The notes beneath the pieces are model-generated. The model was given only the letters and a program-made list of their open reading frames with translations. It ran no database searches and was not told where the DNA came from. DNA of 64,000 nt from Owenia fusiformis (taxonomy: Eukaryota > Annelida > Polychaeta > Sabellida > Oweniidae). Positions 1 through 10,990 of the stretch are shown here, one piece after another. Every line of letters begins with the position of its first letter. Position 1 is the first letter of the stretch. Location: positions 1,302,001 through 1,366,000 of the forward strand of contig CAIIXF020000005.1 in NCBI GenBank assembly GCA_903813345.2, written 5' to 3'. The translations under genes and the position numbers were made by a program.

Positions 1-734
1 AATTTTGGTCTTATTTCTAAACGAAAAATTCTAAAACTCACAATTAATGATCGAGATATTGGTTCGAATATTTTGGACTGCTTATTTTGAATTTATAGTC
101 TGTAACAATTTCATAAAATAACAACATTTCGACGTTTTCATTGTTGGAAAATACCGTACTTCAATCCTGGGAGCTAATCTTCCTTGTGTTCACCTTTGAA
201 TTTGAAAATTAGACCCATTCTTGCACTCTAATATTAGCACTTTTAGGTTGGCCAGATTCTATAGACCCCATGTTATAAAATCAGAAAAAGTGAAATATCT
301 TTTCTTGCGTTAGACAGATAATATTTCCTTTTACTGGACATATTTTCTTAAGGGCTATATGGAAATTGATCCACTGAAATTGATGAATATTCAAGTTTAA
401 GGGAACTTTCTACCATATCTCATATGATATCTGACCCAAATAAGCCACCTGGTGGTGAAACTGATAACTACTTACTGGAGTCTTGGTTATTGTTTCATAT
501 TAGGTTTTCCAAAATTATCTTGTAATGTTATTGAATGCAAGACAGCATAGGTAAAATACTTTATTAAAGTCTGAAATAATTTCAGTATAAAAATTCATAT
601 AGACTTTATAAATGTATGTGCCTAAATAACAAACATGATTTTATGTAATATATTCACCTCTGTGAGCTTAATTAACGAACATGATCTCATTTAATATATT
701 CACCTAAAGTGAACATAGGCTGGGAAGACTTTTT
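1..734. other. AT-rich non-coding stretch
   Basis: I see no open frame, splice pattern, repeat or RNA gene that I can support here. It is ordinary AT-rich sequence. Confidence 0.5.
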
Positions 735-905
735 ATCCCACTGAACGAAGTTTGAGGGGGATATAGGAAAGCTGTCGGTCCGTCCGTCCGTTTGTCCGGA
801 CGATAACTCAAATACCGATTGACAGGTTTGATTCAAATTTTATAGGCTTATGCCTTATGCCGGTAGAACCTCTGCTCAAGAAGGAATTTTTGACATGATT
901 TTTTC
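735..905 (+). repeat. Dispersed repeat with GTCCGTCCGTCCG core
   Basis: The stretch reads CCCACTGAACGAAGTTTGAG, then GGGGGATATAGG, then a GTCCGTCCGTCCG run, GATAACTCAAATACC, and a tail with CTCTGCTCAAGAAGGAATTT. A shorter related copy of the second half lies at 4850-4935 (AACTCAAATACC ... CTCTGTTCAAGAAGAGATTTT). Two copies in one window show that it is a dispersed family. I recall similar sequence from marine invertebrate genomes but cannot name the family. It has no coding frame and no clear ends. Confidence 0.6.
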
Positions 906-1204
906 TTCTGATTTTTTTTAAAATTTGATTCTTATACATAGATCTTTCTTACCAAAGACCTCTGCCAGATACCTCCTGTTGGTCTCAAGGTTCTGTGGTT
1001 CTTTCTTCTTCATCCAGATCGTTTATAACAGTAGAGTAATCTCAAAAGCTCAATTTAGAATTTAATTCATGGGATTCCTGAGTGTTCTGACCCGAACTAA
1101 AATTAGAAAGTAGTTGTTTGTGACCCAAGCCTTCCGAAGTTCTGACCCAAAATTCAGGTCTACTCTGGGTCAATGTGACACCTCTGCTAATATTAGCTCC
1201 TCCA
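906..1204. other. Non-coding stretch
   Basis: AT-rich sequence without recognisable features between the dispersed repeat and the coding-like patch. Confidence 0.4.
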
Positions 1205-1432
1205 CTAAATTGTTACTTCTGAATCAGGAGCAGTGTGTCGGATAAGCAGGTGCCATTCACCAAATGCCACCAGAAAATACACCTGGCGAACAGTTTTGAT
1301 GGAGCACTTGCCATATTGGCGATCTGGGATCAAATCAGACATGAAAACCCGAAGATAATGGCATATTTCTGCCAAGGAACTCACCGAGATCAATTCCAGA
1401 ACATCCGGATATTCCTTCTTGATCAATCCTGA
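1205..1432 (-). other. Coding-like patch, possible terminal exon or gene fragment
   Basis: On the minus strand an open frame of about 73 codons runs down to a TAG at 1205. It is preceded at about 1432 by TTTCAG, which would serve as a splice acceptor. The G+C content is clearly higher than the surroundings (close to half by eye). The predicted peptide contains YPDVLELISVSSLAEICHYL and YFLVAFGEWHLLIRH. It has no ATG at the start, so it would have to be an internal or last exon, or a captured fragment. I do not recognise the family. The opposite strand is also open for 65 codons, which is common in GC-richer patches and lowers the weight of the frame. Confidence 0.22.
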
Positions 1433-1503
1433 AACGTTTTCTTTTGTGGATTCTTATTGCCCGTGCTCTGGATTTCTTTATTTGAGAGTTCTGATTGGCC
1501 GAA

Positions 1504-1546
1504 GAGATTAGGTTCGCATTTGGTTAGGTTCGATTAGGTTAGGTTA
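1504..1546 (+). repeat. Short TTAGGTT-like run
   Basis: GATTAGGTTCGCATTTGG is followed by TTAGGTTCGATTAGGTTAGG. It resembles the invertebrate telomere-type hexamer only loosely, has three or four imperfect units, and is probably a small interstitial simple repeat. A CCAAT-type box (GATTGGCC) lies just before it. Confidence 0.3.
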
Positions 1547-2218
1547 TTTATCGTGATGATGCAGTGAATCATAAAATGCGCGACTTTTTTTACATTTTAG
1601 TGTAAGTAATGTTGAAATACTCTATTATCACCCACTGACTTCTTTCGGAAATAATTTTTTCTGTGTATTCGATAATAATACTTGGTTATTCTTTGATATT
1701 TCTTGAACTTTTTGAAGCGGGGTGAATGCTTATAAGGGGGTCGGCGCTAAATATGGCGATCACTGTTATTAAGCCACATGTATGTTTTGTTCTTCATTAA
1801 ATTTTCTGTGTAGATCTATATGTGAGGCCTAAAACTTGACTTTTATGAGGAATATCATGCTCAGTTTGCACAAGAGAGGTTCTAAATTTCAAAAAGATTT
1901 GGAGGCAGGGGGGGGGCATACTCCACAGTGTTATTATTAGGCAATTAAATGAAACTTTGATATAGTTGGATGCACAAGTTTGACAAATAGTTAATTTTTT
2001 TTAGATATAATTAATGATTTTCGTAAAAATTTGCGATGCAAGCGTAATTTTATACTGGCTCGTGCCAAATCTGTTTGGGAAATCTGTGGTATCTGAAATC
2101 TAGTGGCCAAAATGGCTAGCAGAAAAAAATCCTTATCTGACACACTGAGGAGTCAAATAAAGTTTAGCCTTTCTCTATCATACTGTTACATTTCTATCAA
2201 GCATTTGCCCATTTACTA
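1547..2218. other. AT-rich non-coding stretch
   Basis: No gene or structured repeat is seen. There is a G-run near 1908-1916. Confidence 0.4.
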
Positions 2219-2223
2219 AACTG

Positions 2224-2535
2224 CACTGGGGAGTATCGTGATGCAACAACACCGTGTTGTTGCATCAAGATGGCCAGACTTCCGGTGATAAATTTTCGTA
2301 CGATATTTTGTTTCCCCAATTAAACCCATTTCTAGGACGAGTTGCTCAATAACCATATACGTGCAGTTAGCGCACGATCTATATTTAAAGAAACTGTCAT
2401 TAGTATACATGTACCATCACCAAGAAGCAATAAGTTCACGGTTTTAGTTCCTCACTATTGATGCAACAACACCAAACCGAAGATGCAACAACACTCCTCT
2501 AGATTTGAGGAATGATGCAGCAACGCCAATTAATA
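2224..2535 (+). repeat. Left inverted end of the 2.58-kb element
   Basis: Holds five copies of the GATGCAACAACACC iteron: an inverted pair near 2240-2267, and three direct copies near 2459, 2480 and 2515, the last degenerate (GATGCAGCAACGCC). It pairs with 4490-4803. Confidence 0.75.
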
Positions 2536-3510
2536 GTATAATTTCAGAAGACCATAAATCTCGAGTGGAACAGATTTTTAAATGCTACTATTGCGATACC
2601 GTTACCCATTACCCATATTTGCGTTCTTCTCAAGGCATTCAAAATACACTTCCTGTGGGCGAAGATCCTTTATATGTGTTTTCAAAAAATTTATACTTTT
2701 AAACATTATAACGTTCTGGACGTTGTTCTATAACATAGTTCAATCGCCTTTAACATGGCAAGCTTTAGTAACCCAATCTATTTTCATAAACCACTATTCC
2801 ATAGCTTGATGACCCTGACTCCAGTTAGTATCATTCAAAATGGTGGACAAACATCTTTCGTTCTTGGTAAATATGATGAGCTATTGGAAATTATCTGTCA
2901 TCCATCTGTGGAACAGTGATAAACTAATAGATTTACGTTACCACCGTTTATCAAATTACAACTAAAACAGTTTAACTGTGACATTCGTGAGCTTATGTTG
3001 ATGGGATGATTGTTTCATCTATGATATAATATGATATGATTCTTTATTTCCTCCAATTTGGAGAGCCAACGTCTAAAAACGTCTAATTGACTTTATTAGA
3101 GAAGCCGTTTAGTTACACGTTTAATGGAAATCTTGAACGACGCACATGTAGAATTATTGTTCTCTTTGGATTCCTTCTCTCCGACTGAGTAAAAAGGTAA
3201 ACAAAAGTGATAAGATTAAGGGCCCAAAAAGGTAAATTGATAGGGGCACGGTTATCCCAGATATCCCGGGCCCTCGGGAAATATCATATTGTCTCTCGGA
3301 ATAAAACCAATATTGAATCCCTCTCAGTAAATAACCTTTATATAATAGCATTGTATAACTGCAATATCATTAAACCAATACTCATCCTATACATCTCTTG
3401 AGAACGATGTACAACTCCTGGATAGCGTAAACTCCTGAGCAGCGTATACAACTCTTCAACTTGATATATGACATCATACTTTGGGTGGGATAACAAAGGA
3501 TATACAATAT

Positions 3511-3834
3511 ACAATTGTAGACCTCTCTTGAGGTCAACTGGCATAATTGTATACCGATACTGTAATCCTTGAAAGTTCGGAGGTCGAGGTCAACAGTACT
3601 CTCAGGGTTTACTGTTGAGGTATACACTTTGGCCAGTTGACCGAATAGAGAGGTTAACAATTGTTTGTGAGTCCGAAGAATATAATAATTTGAAAGAAAT
3701 AATATACAATTGTAGATCTCTCTTAAGGTCAACTGGCAAAATTGTATACCGATACTGTAAACCTTGAAAGTACTGTTGATCAAGACCAGATCGATTGATC
3801 GATTGGAGAGGTCTACAATTGTTTTGTTAGTCCG
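3511..3834. repeat. Two tandem palindromic units
   Basis: Two copies (about 3511-3675 and 3706-3834, spaced 195 bp) each start ACAATTGTAGAYCTCTCTTR and share CTGGCAWAATTGTATACC. Each ends with the inverse, GAGAGGTYWACAATTGT, followed by a shared GTCCGA. Each unit is therefore itself an imperfect hairpin inside a direct duplication. A 133-codon minus-strand frame across the pair only mirrors this repeat and is not a gene. The array sits in the middle of the 2.58-kb element. Confidence 0.65.
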
Positions 3835-4076
3835 AGTAAACTAATAATACACATATGGACGACAATCATCAATCGGCATGGCTTCATTTCACAACCTTTT
3901 CTCCAAACCACGTTAGCAATATTTTTTTTTAGAAAATCTGGAGACAGTGCAAGTAGCTTAACTCTGTATTTGGCACATCACGGCGTACTCGTTAGTGAAT
4001 TAATGTTAATTTTAAGTTTCTATTTGTATTTTTGCTATACTTGTCGCCTAGTAAAGTCATTCTCATCCAATAATCA

Positions 4077-4190
4077 CCCAATCAGAATCGAGTATTTCAG
4101 TTGAGGTACTAACAATACATTTTGATGACCGCTCATCAACCAATCAGAATTGAGTATTTCAATTGAGGTACTAACAACACAAAATGACTG
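4077..4190 (+). repeat. Tandem duplication containing CCAATCAGAAT
   Basis: Two copies of a ~60-bp unit with CCAATCAGAATYGAGTATTT and GAGGTACTAACAA. The CCAAT boxes could be promoter-like, but nothing downstream supports transcription. Confidence 0.55.
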
Positions 4191-4489
4191 ATATCTGTTG
4201 TCTTTCCAAAATTATATTAGTTATTTCTAAACAATTTCCATATGGTAAATCAAGGGCATTTAATTTAGAAAATGTATAATCTTTATTTTTCAGATACAAT
4301 ATCAATGAGATTGCCTCCCGGGGATTCACTTTATTTAGTTTGCCTTGTATATCCTTTTAACTTTGATATAGACAAAAAAACAAACAAAATACGCTTCGTT
4401 CATGGACCACTGACTCACGCGTTTTATTCATGTCCCGACCTACACCTGTAAACAGAACATAAAACAGTTTCTCTTGTTGTTCAATGATA

Positions 4490-4803
4490 CATTATATTGG
4501 CGTTTTTGCATCAGCACATTGGTGTTGTTGCATCATCGATAAGAAACAGAGTGGTGTTGTTGCATCAATAGTGAGGAATTAAAACCACGAATTTATCGCT
4601 TCTTGATGATGCTACATGTATACCAATGACAGTTTTTTAAAATACAGATCATAACCTAACTGCATGTGTATGATTATTGAGCAACTCGTCCTAGAAATGG
4701 GTGTAAATTGGGAAAACAAAACATCGTAGGAAAATCTATCACCGGAAGTCTGGCCATCTTGATGCAACAACACGGTGTTGTTGCATCACGATACCCCCCA
4801 GTG
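4490..4803 (-). repeat. Right inverted end of the 2.58-kb element
   Basis: Reverse complement of the left end. Iterons appear as GTTGTTGCATC near 4506, 4528, 4553 and as the palindrome near 4765-4790. It ends in CCCCCCAGTG followed by AACTG. Confidence 0.75.
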
Positions 4804-4849
4804 AACTGGCAATCCTGTATCAAAAACTTGTTTGTAAAAAACATAATCT

Positions 4850-4935
4850 TCAATAACTCAAATACCAAATTTCATATGCTTATAGCTAGGGACAAGGGAG
4901 CTCTGTTCAAGAAGAGATTTTCAAGATGGCCGCTA
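4850..4935 (+). repeat. Partial second copy of the 735-905 repeat
   Basis: Shares AACTCAAATACC, a CTTATAG stretch and TCTGTTCAAGAAGAGATTTT with the 735-905 repeat. The GTCCGTCC part is absent. Confidence 0.45.
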
Positions 4936-4984
4936 TTTATCAAAACATGTTTTATTCGGTGGGATATGCTACTTAGTGGAGTGG

Positions 4985-5053
4985 CTGTTTTCTGTGAACC
5001 CCATTGGATTTTTGAAAAGTGAACCCCCCTAGCAAAACCTGGCTACGAGTCTG
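4985..5053 (+). mobile_element. Truncated CAGGCCCG-type MITE end
   Basis: Reads GTGAACCCC ... TTTTTGAAAAGTGAACCCCC ... CCTGGCTACGAGTCTG. This is the right-hand end of the MITE family seen whole at 37678, 43651 and 44662. The left part is missing. Confidence 0.6.
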
Positions 5054-6500
5054 ATCTTATGCATTGACCTCAAGTGAATCTAGGCTTGGAAGAATGTACA
5101 TGTAGACTGGCCAACATGTTAAGTTAGTATCATGTGTTCGCAAACATGTGATAATGAATATTGAATTGCGTTAATTATGTTAATCATCATTGCTCTATAG
5201 ATAATAATAATAATAATTTATAATGATAAACCCATCGAATATCAGCTCTTAAAAAGTAATATTCTATGGTTTCAAAATTGATATTTGATATTTGAAATAT
5301 TCATTTTTTTATTTGATTCAGTGTTCTTTGGGAAATAATTTCCCATGGTATAAATGGATAATCCTTTGGTTTTGAAAAAATATTAATTATATCCATTCAT
5401 GGATATCAATATCTTTACTCATTTCCTGCACTCACCCATGAAGATATCAATATCCATTCATTTTTGTAATCAGTAGAAAAATATCACATTTTTGGCACAT
5501 TTTTGTCTGTTAATCCTTTAAAACTAAAAGATATGCCACATTCGATGGTTGACTGATTTGTGCTATTTGACTCAAAATAAGGCTTATATTTACAATGGTC
5601 ACATTTTTTATCTATAGAATAAAAAGTACATCCTATGATTTTTTCATATATGATTTTTATCCACTTGTGGGATAATTATAAAGGCTTATTATATAATTTA
5701 CACAATGATTAAAATTAAGTACAGAAGGTAGTATGCCGAAAAAAATCTGCATTTCACTAGGGGCGGCTTTCTAGATATTAAAAAAAAAACAGTTCAATGT
5801 GTGGTATAGAGTATGTATGATATGAGCAGATGGATATTTTTGGGTGCCGGCTTGTTTCACTTCATGTTAGTCTCAGAATCATACCAATAAGACATAATCT
5901 CTATAAAATGAACATAATTTTTCATCTAGATTATGCCAAGATTCCCTTCTGCACCCTAATGGTTATTATAACTCACTGCTAAAAAGTTAATTTGTCGCCA
6001 TATCATTTCAAAACTTTTTTACCCCAAATAGTGATATACAAGTATATTTTCTGAAATTGATTTCCTTTAAAAATTATTCTTTTGACACTATTACAATTCC
6101 TTGGACATGATTCCAATAGACACTTTAGTATACTATACTAGAGAAATGTAGCTGTTCAACTTCACTTTCTCTACTAAAAGCTCAATTACACCAAGAGGTT
6201 GCATTTAGTAAGTGTGTTTACATGTTTACATTGGAGAAGAGTCTAATAGGAAAATATTGGCCAGGAATGTTCACTTAACCATGATAAGATGTGAATCTAT
6301 ACTGGAATGGAAAAAATATGGAAAAGATACCCTCAAAATCAAAATTCATTGAAAAATAGAAGATTCAGTAAAAAATGAAGTATGTAAACATGTAGTCAAT
6401 ACATGTACTCACAAATAAATAGAAATAGCTCAAAATCAGACACTTTTTCAAATTTTGTGAGGAATCAACTAAGCAGGTGGATGTTTGAAATACAAGTCCA
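5054..6500. other. AT-rich non-coding stretch
   Basis: Contains an AATAAT simple repeat near 5205 and repeated GATATC-type words near 5380-5460. No gene is seen. Confidence 0.4.
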
Positions 6501-6516
6501 AATCTGTATAGCCAAG

Positions 6517-6561
6517 TTTTATATCCAAGTAAGAAAGATTTTATATCCAAGTAAGAAAGAT
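6517..6561 (+). repeat. 22-bp tandem duplication
   Basis: TTTTATATCCAAGTAAGAAA occurs twice in a row with a 22-bp period. It is identical in both copies, so recent. Confidence 0.7.
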
Positions 6562-6800
6562 TTATTAAACAGTGTCTAGTTGTAATTCTGAAACGTATCA
6601 CAGTTGTGTTATAAATGTATTTGAGTCAAAAATCGCAATTGGATGAAAGGTCTGCATGCAATATAAATCTATTATTTTATGATTTTGAGGACATTTCCAT
6701 ATTATGGATCAATAATTCAGTCAGTAAGGTTAAACATTTCTGAACAGGATATACCCCAAGGTGGGATTAACTTGGTAACAGATATATTAATGAATAAACA

Positions 6801-6976
6801 GCAGATGATGTGGAATGCCAATGTGACAGAATTTCAGAGTGACAATGAATTATAATATGACAGAATCTTCTGTTTCGTTAGATAATACAAATTAATCAGC
6901 AGATGATGTCGAATGCCAATGTGACAGAATTTCAGAGTGACAATGAATTATAATGTGTTTTAATCTTCTGTTTTGT
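6801..6976 (+). repeat. 98-bp tandem duplication
   Basis: GCAGATGATGT then GAATGCCAATGTGACAGAAT and CAGAGTGACAATGAATTATA occur at 6801 and again at 6899. The two copies are nearly identical, pointing to a recent slippage or unequal exchange. Confidence 0.75.
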
Positions 6977-7864
6977 CAAACAAAAAAATGAAATGATGAA
7001 CAAAAAATGAAAAAACTAGGAATATAAATCTGGTGTAGATTTTAAATGTGTGACAGATAATTTAAAGTAACAGAAATTAATGAAACGAAATATTGCTGTG
7101 ACATAGAATGCAAATAGTGAAGACAATACTCAGGTGGCAAAGAAAGTCAATGGATGATGCTAATTAGATGATGAGACTGAAGCAACAAAATGGGAGGACA
7201 ATCCCACTGAGGAATATTAGAGGCGTTCAATACAGCACTGCTTCATTGTGAGCTCTACAGCCTGTACGAGTCTATCTCTTAGAGTGTAATGCCCTCTGAA
7301 ACATTGGATAAAGAAGGACTTTAATAAGTCAGAATAGCATCCCTTAATTGAATTGATAACAGCAAGATATTCTACCTTTCTTGTAGATAGCGATGATTTT
7401 GTGATATTGGCTGCTGCAAGAAATGTGACATTGATGAATGTTATGCAGCCGTACCAAACAATCTTTCAATATTCCAGCATTTTATATATATTCCAGGGAT
7501 TTTTCATTTCAATTAGTTATTTCCCTGGGGATGCTCAAGGGAGTGTGATCGCATTGAGATGATGTATTGGCATGATATCGATACCCCATTGAGATCAGCA
7601 TACTTTAGCTTGCCAAAATTGTCAGGAAGATCATGCTTTTGAATCTAAATTTGCATGAAAAGTAGAGGAAATAGTGAGAAATGAAATCAAAGGCTGATAA
7701 ACTGATGCTCTAAATAATAGATAAATATAAAAATATCAAGTGGTTTATTCAAATTATTTTGAGAAAAATAACAAAATGTTTAAGATCAGATACAAAACAT
7801 CTGCTGTAGACATGTTGATCTACCATACAGAACAATCCATCATCAAGTGGAGTTTCCCATGAGT

Positions 7865-8000
7865 TGATGTCACGGTAGCCATGTTTTTTATAATTCGAAA
7901 TAAAGTAGAAATGAGGGAAATAAGTTTAGATTAAAGTTTATGAGGATGTAGTTAATACTTTAAATTGTACAGAAATGCGAAGAACTTGGAGATTTCAATT
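7865..8000 (-). repeat. Rep-A dispersed repeat copy
   Basis: Reverse-orientation copy of the commonest repeat of the window (full consensus described at 47570). Recognisable by AGTTAATACTTTAAATTGTA and CAGAAATGCGAAGAA. Strongly diverged. Confidence 0.55.
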
Positions 8001-10879
8001 TTACGGAGGAATCATGCAAGATATGGATGATCAGAAAGAATTTAAGCCTCGAAAATATAAAGGAAACATCTGGAAATGGGAAATTGAACTTCTATCATTT
8101 ATAGTGGAATCACACGTTATCAGTTACCATCCTTCTTCAGCTGCAGTTTAATATTTATTCAAGCATTTCAAGGTGTACTTGAACAAAAATTCAGCATACT
8201 GTACATTCTATGACATGAACTAATTTTGCGAAGCAAAAATGTTTTATCAGGACTTATCATTATACTGCCAGATGTAACTTGGAAAATTTGAATTTCAAAT
8301 CAAAGGATATTTTGTGTTATTGACAGCAGAACTGCTATAATCTGATAAATTGGTATTTGGAAAGTCAATTTTCTTTACGAATTTCTTGATATATGTTAAC
8401 CTGCCAGGAATTTGTTGAGTTTAGTACATCTCTCGGTAGACTGGAAGGTGATCTACCCAGCCTATCATCTAGTAATTTAGATATAATACGATGCACCTGA
8501 CGCAAACAAACTCTAGGTTGTATGAGGATATAGCTATAGTACATGGATGTAAATGCACAGTCTGGCTCATATGCAAAAGAATTAATAGTTTCCTCTTATA
8601 TCATCCGTAATACAGGGAATTACGTAGAACATGGAGTTTAGTGTTAGGATTAAGCGACAGATCACATTGTGATGCTTCTGTGAGAATTCTACCTAATTTA
8701 TGACTTTCCTATGGTGTATACCATACAGGAAATAGAAATACTGAATCAACTAATTGAAGGATATATATTACTACGTATATCAAGGTTGAGATTAGGAGAT
8801 CACAATATGCCAGTATGTGGGCATATTTTACATTAATATGCCAGTCTATTGGCATACAAAACATGGATATACCAGTGCTGTGTTGGCCTACTTAACATAC
8901 TATTGCAAATCAATTTAGAACAAAATAGATTCATTTTCTTGAGGAATGAACCAATTCTGGAAATAGAAATCATGATAAAATACCATAAGGCAGCTCCTGG
9001 AATTAATCATATATAAGAATATATTCTTGCATTGTAATATGTTACACTTCATGCCAACTGATATTGCACAGTTAAGCAGCATAATTCATGCCTTTACCAG
9101 AGGAATATATATACAGCACATGTATTTGAAATAGATATTGTGACATATAGACTTTATTTTTTCTAATTTTATTACAAGTTAACAGACGATTTTTTTTTAG
9201 CTTCATGAAACTTTAGAAAATTTCAGTAGGTGTTACCTAAGGAGTTTTGATACCAAATTTTGAAGATCTTTCACAAGTTTAGATGCTTCAGACTTTCAGG
9301 AGATCTTTCACAAGACCAGGAGATTCAGGATATGTAGCACAAGTTCAAGAAATCTCACAATTTCGGGACATCCTAAGCACATTCTTGAATATGGATATTA
9401 TAACCTAATTTATGGTTTTACCTAGGGAAAATATTATAAAGGAATGAGTCTGCTCTGAGTACAATTGAAAATATGAAAACAAGTTTCAGTTTTACGGGAC
9501 TTATCAATGGATTACTCATATTCAGAACCATATGCCACTCAATGGCTTAAAACACTCGATTACAAAAGAGCTACTACTGTACAATAAATCAGATATGTTC
9601 TGGGGTTGGTACTACCACATTACCAACTACTTACTATTATTGGGCGTATGCACTATTGACATCTATATGTAGGTCATTAAAACATATATGCATATACTAG
9701 AATGTTCTTAAAATGCCTGTTTTCTAAAGTAAATTTTAAATGCAAAGAGAAAAAGTGCATTTTAGTATAATCTTCTTTGAAGTCAAAGAAAGTGAAAAAC
9801 TGCATAATATAAAATAAAAAATGATATAGTTTTGAAGCATAGATAATTTCAGATTTTGGTTAGAGACAAACTATAAACTTATGTTAGTAAATGTATTAAG
9901 AACATAAAGGCAGTTTACAAGGATGTAAAGAAGTTCAGAAAGAATATGATAAATCCAACTCCAGAGAGTAGATCAGGACCTCCTGTTAATAAAGAGTAAA
10001 CTGATCATGGAAGAGGGAATAAAATGACTTTGTAACACTCCAATCTGTGATTTTTATTTGACTCTAAATCCATATACAATTCATAATTGAGACAGTTAAA
10101 CTTTAAGAAACAATGTGGAATAGGTTTGAAGACCCTGGCAACAAACCCAAAGATAACAAGATGCCTGTACGCCATGAAATGTGGACTAATATATGGGAAG
10201 GCTATGTTGAAAGGTAGGTTAGATATGTACATGTATAGTGATAATTGGAATGGGGACTGGAGGAGTCGCTAGGGAACATACTTCCAGGTTAAAAGTAGAG
10301 ATGTCTCGGTTTCCTGATATTGAACCGTATGTTGGTCAAGTTGGTTGAGTTCAGGATATGAGACAGAAAGGGGTAATATTGGTACGGGATCAGGACATAA
10401 ATTCAGTATGGGATCCGGACATAATTTCCTTACCTAAAAATGCAAAAAATTGAAAAAAATTGTGAGAAACACCTCCAAATTCATTCTGAAATAATCAAAA
10501 TATTTCCTCATACATCATACCTCGATTATACTTTTTAGCCATGAAGTGTTCATAGTGAACATGCCATTTCAGGTTGATGCATTGTTATGCTTGCTCATAA
10601 CTTTCATTGTTTGCAAATTGAGTGCATAATCAGTATTTTGTCCTGTTTCGGAAGTACCATGCCCGGGGACCATTTATATTTTTGGACTGTAACCATAACA
10701 ACTCTAGTTACATGTATTAATTATTAATAGATGGGGAGCATGGGGAGATACCTGTGTGTTAGGAACTTAACTATGTTCAAGTAAGGTCAAAAGAAAAGGG
10801 TGAGATGCTGATATTTTAAAACACAAAAAATGAATAAATTATGCATGGTATAAAACAAACAATCATGAATTACATCATT
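8001..10879. other. AT-rich non-coding stretch
   Basis: No gene is supported. A degenerate duplication of AGATCTTTCACAAG lies near 9263-9320. The small open frames near 10005-10272 overlap on both strands and show no recognisable protein. Confidence 0.4.
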
Positions 10880-10990
10880 TATTATCTTATATTAAGAATT
10901 TCCTAAAAACTAGACACTTCATTCAAATTCTAATGACAGGAGAACAGAATAAATATGAGCAAACGGATATTGTTAATTTGGACAGTCTGC
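10880..10990 (-). repeat. Rep-A fragment
   Basis: Keeps only the head end: GACACTTCATTCAAATTCTA, then AATAAATATGAGCAAACGGA. Confidence 0.5.

Larger units (their letters stand above)
2224..4803. mobile_element. Non-autonomous DNA transposon, 2.58 kb, long inverted ends with iterons
   Basis: The two ends are inverted copies of each other for about 310 bp. Each begins CACTGGGGRGTATCGTG and continues through a palindrome made of GATGCAACAACACC and its reverse complement. Each then has a conserved spacer (CTAGGACGAGTTGCTCAAT is identical) and three further direct copies of the 14-mer. The 5 bp next to both ends are AACTG (2219-2223 and 4804-4808), which fits a 5-bp target duplication. No transposase is visible inside, so it would depend on a related autonomous element. 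A CACTG end with 5-bp duplication could fit Transib-like or hAT5-like elements, but the end does not match the Transib consensus closely, so the superfamily stays open. The arms differ at perhaps a tenth of positions, so it is not recent. Confidence 0.75.

Noticed and set aside
1504-1546. Telomere-like TTAGG repeat
   Set aside because: Only a few imperfect units; not a telomere or a clear interstitial telomeric block.
3382-3783. 133-codon minus-strand frame
   Set aside because: It spans the tandem palindromic repeat and its sequence simply repeats with it; no domain and no ATG-driven context.
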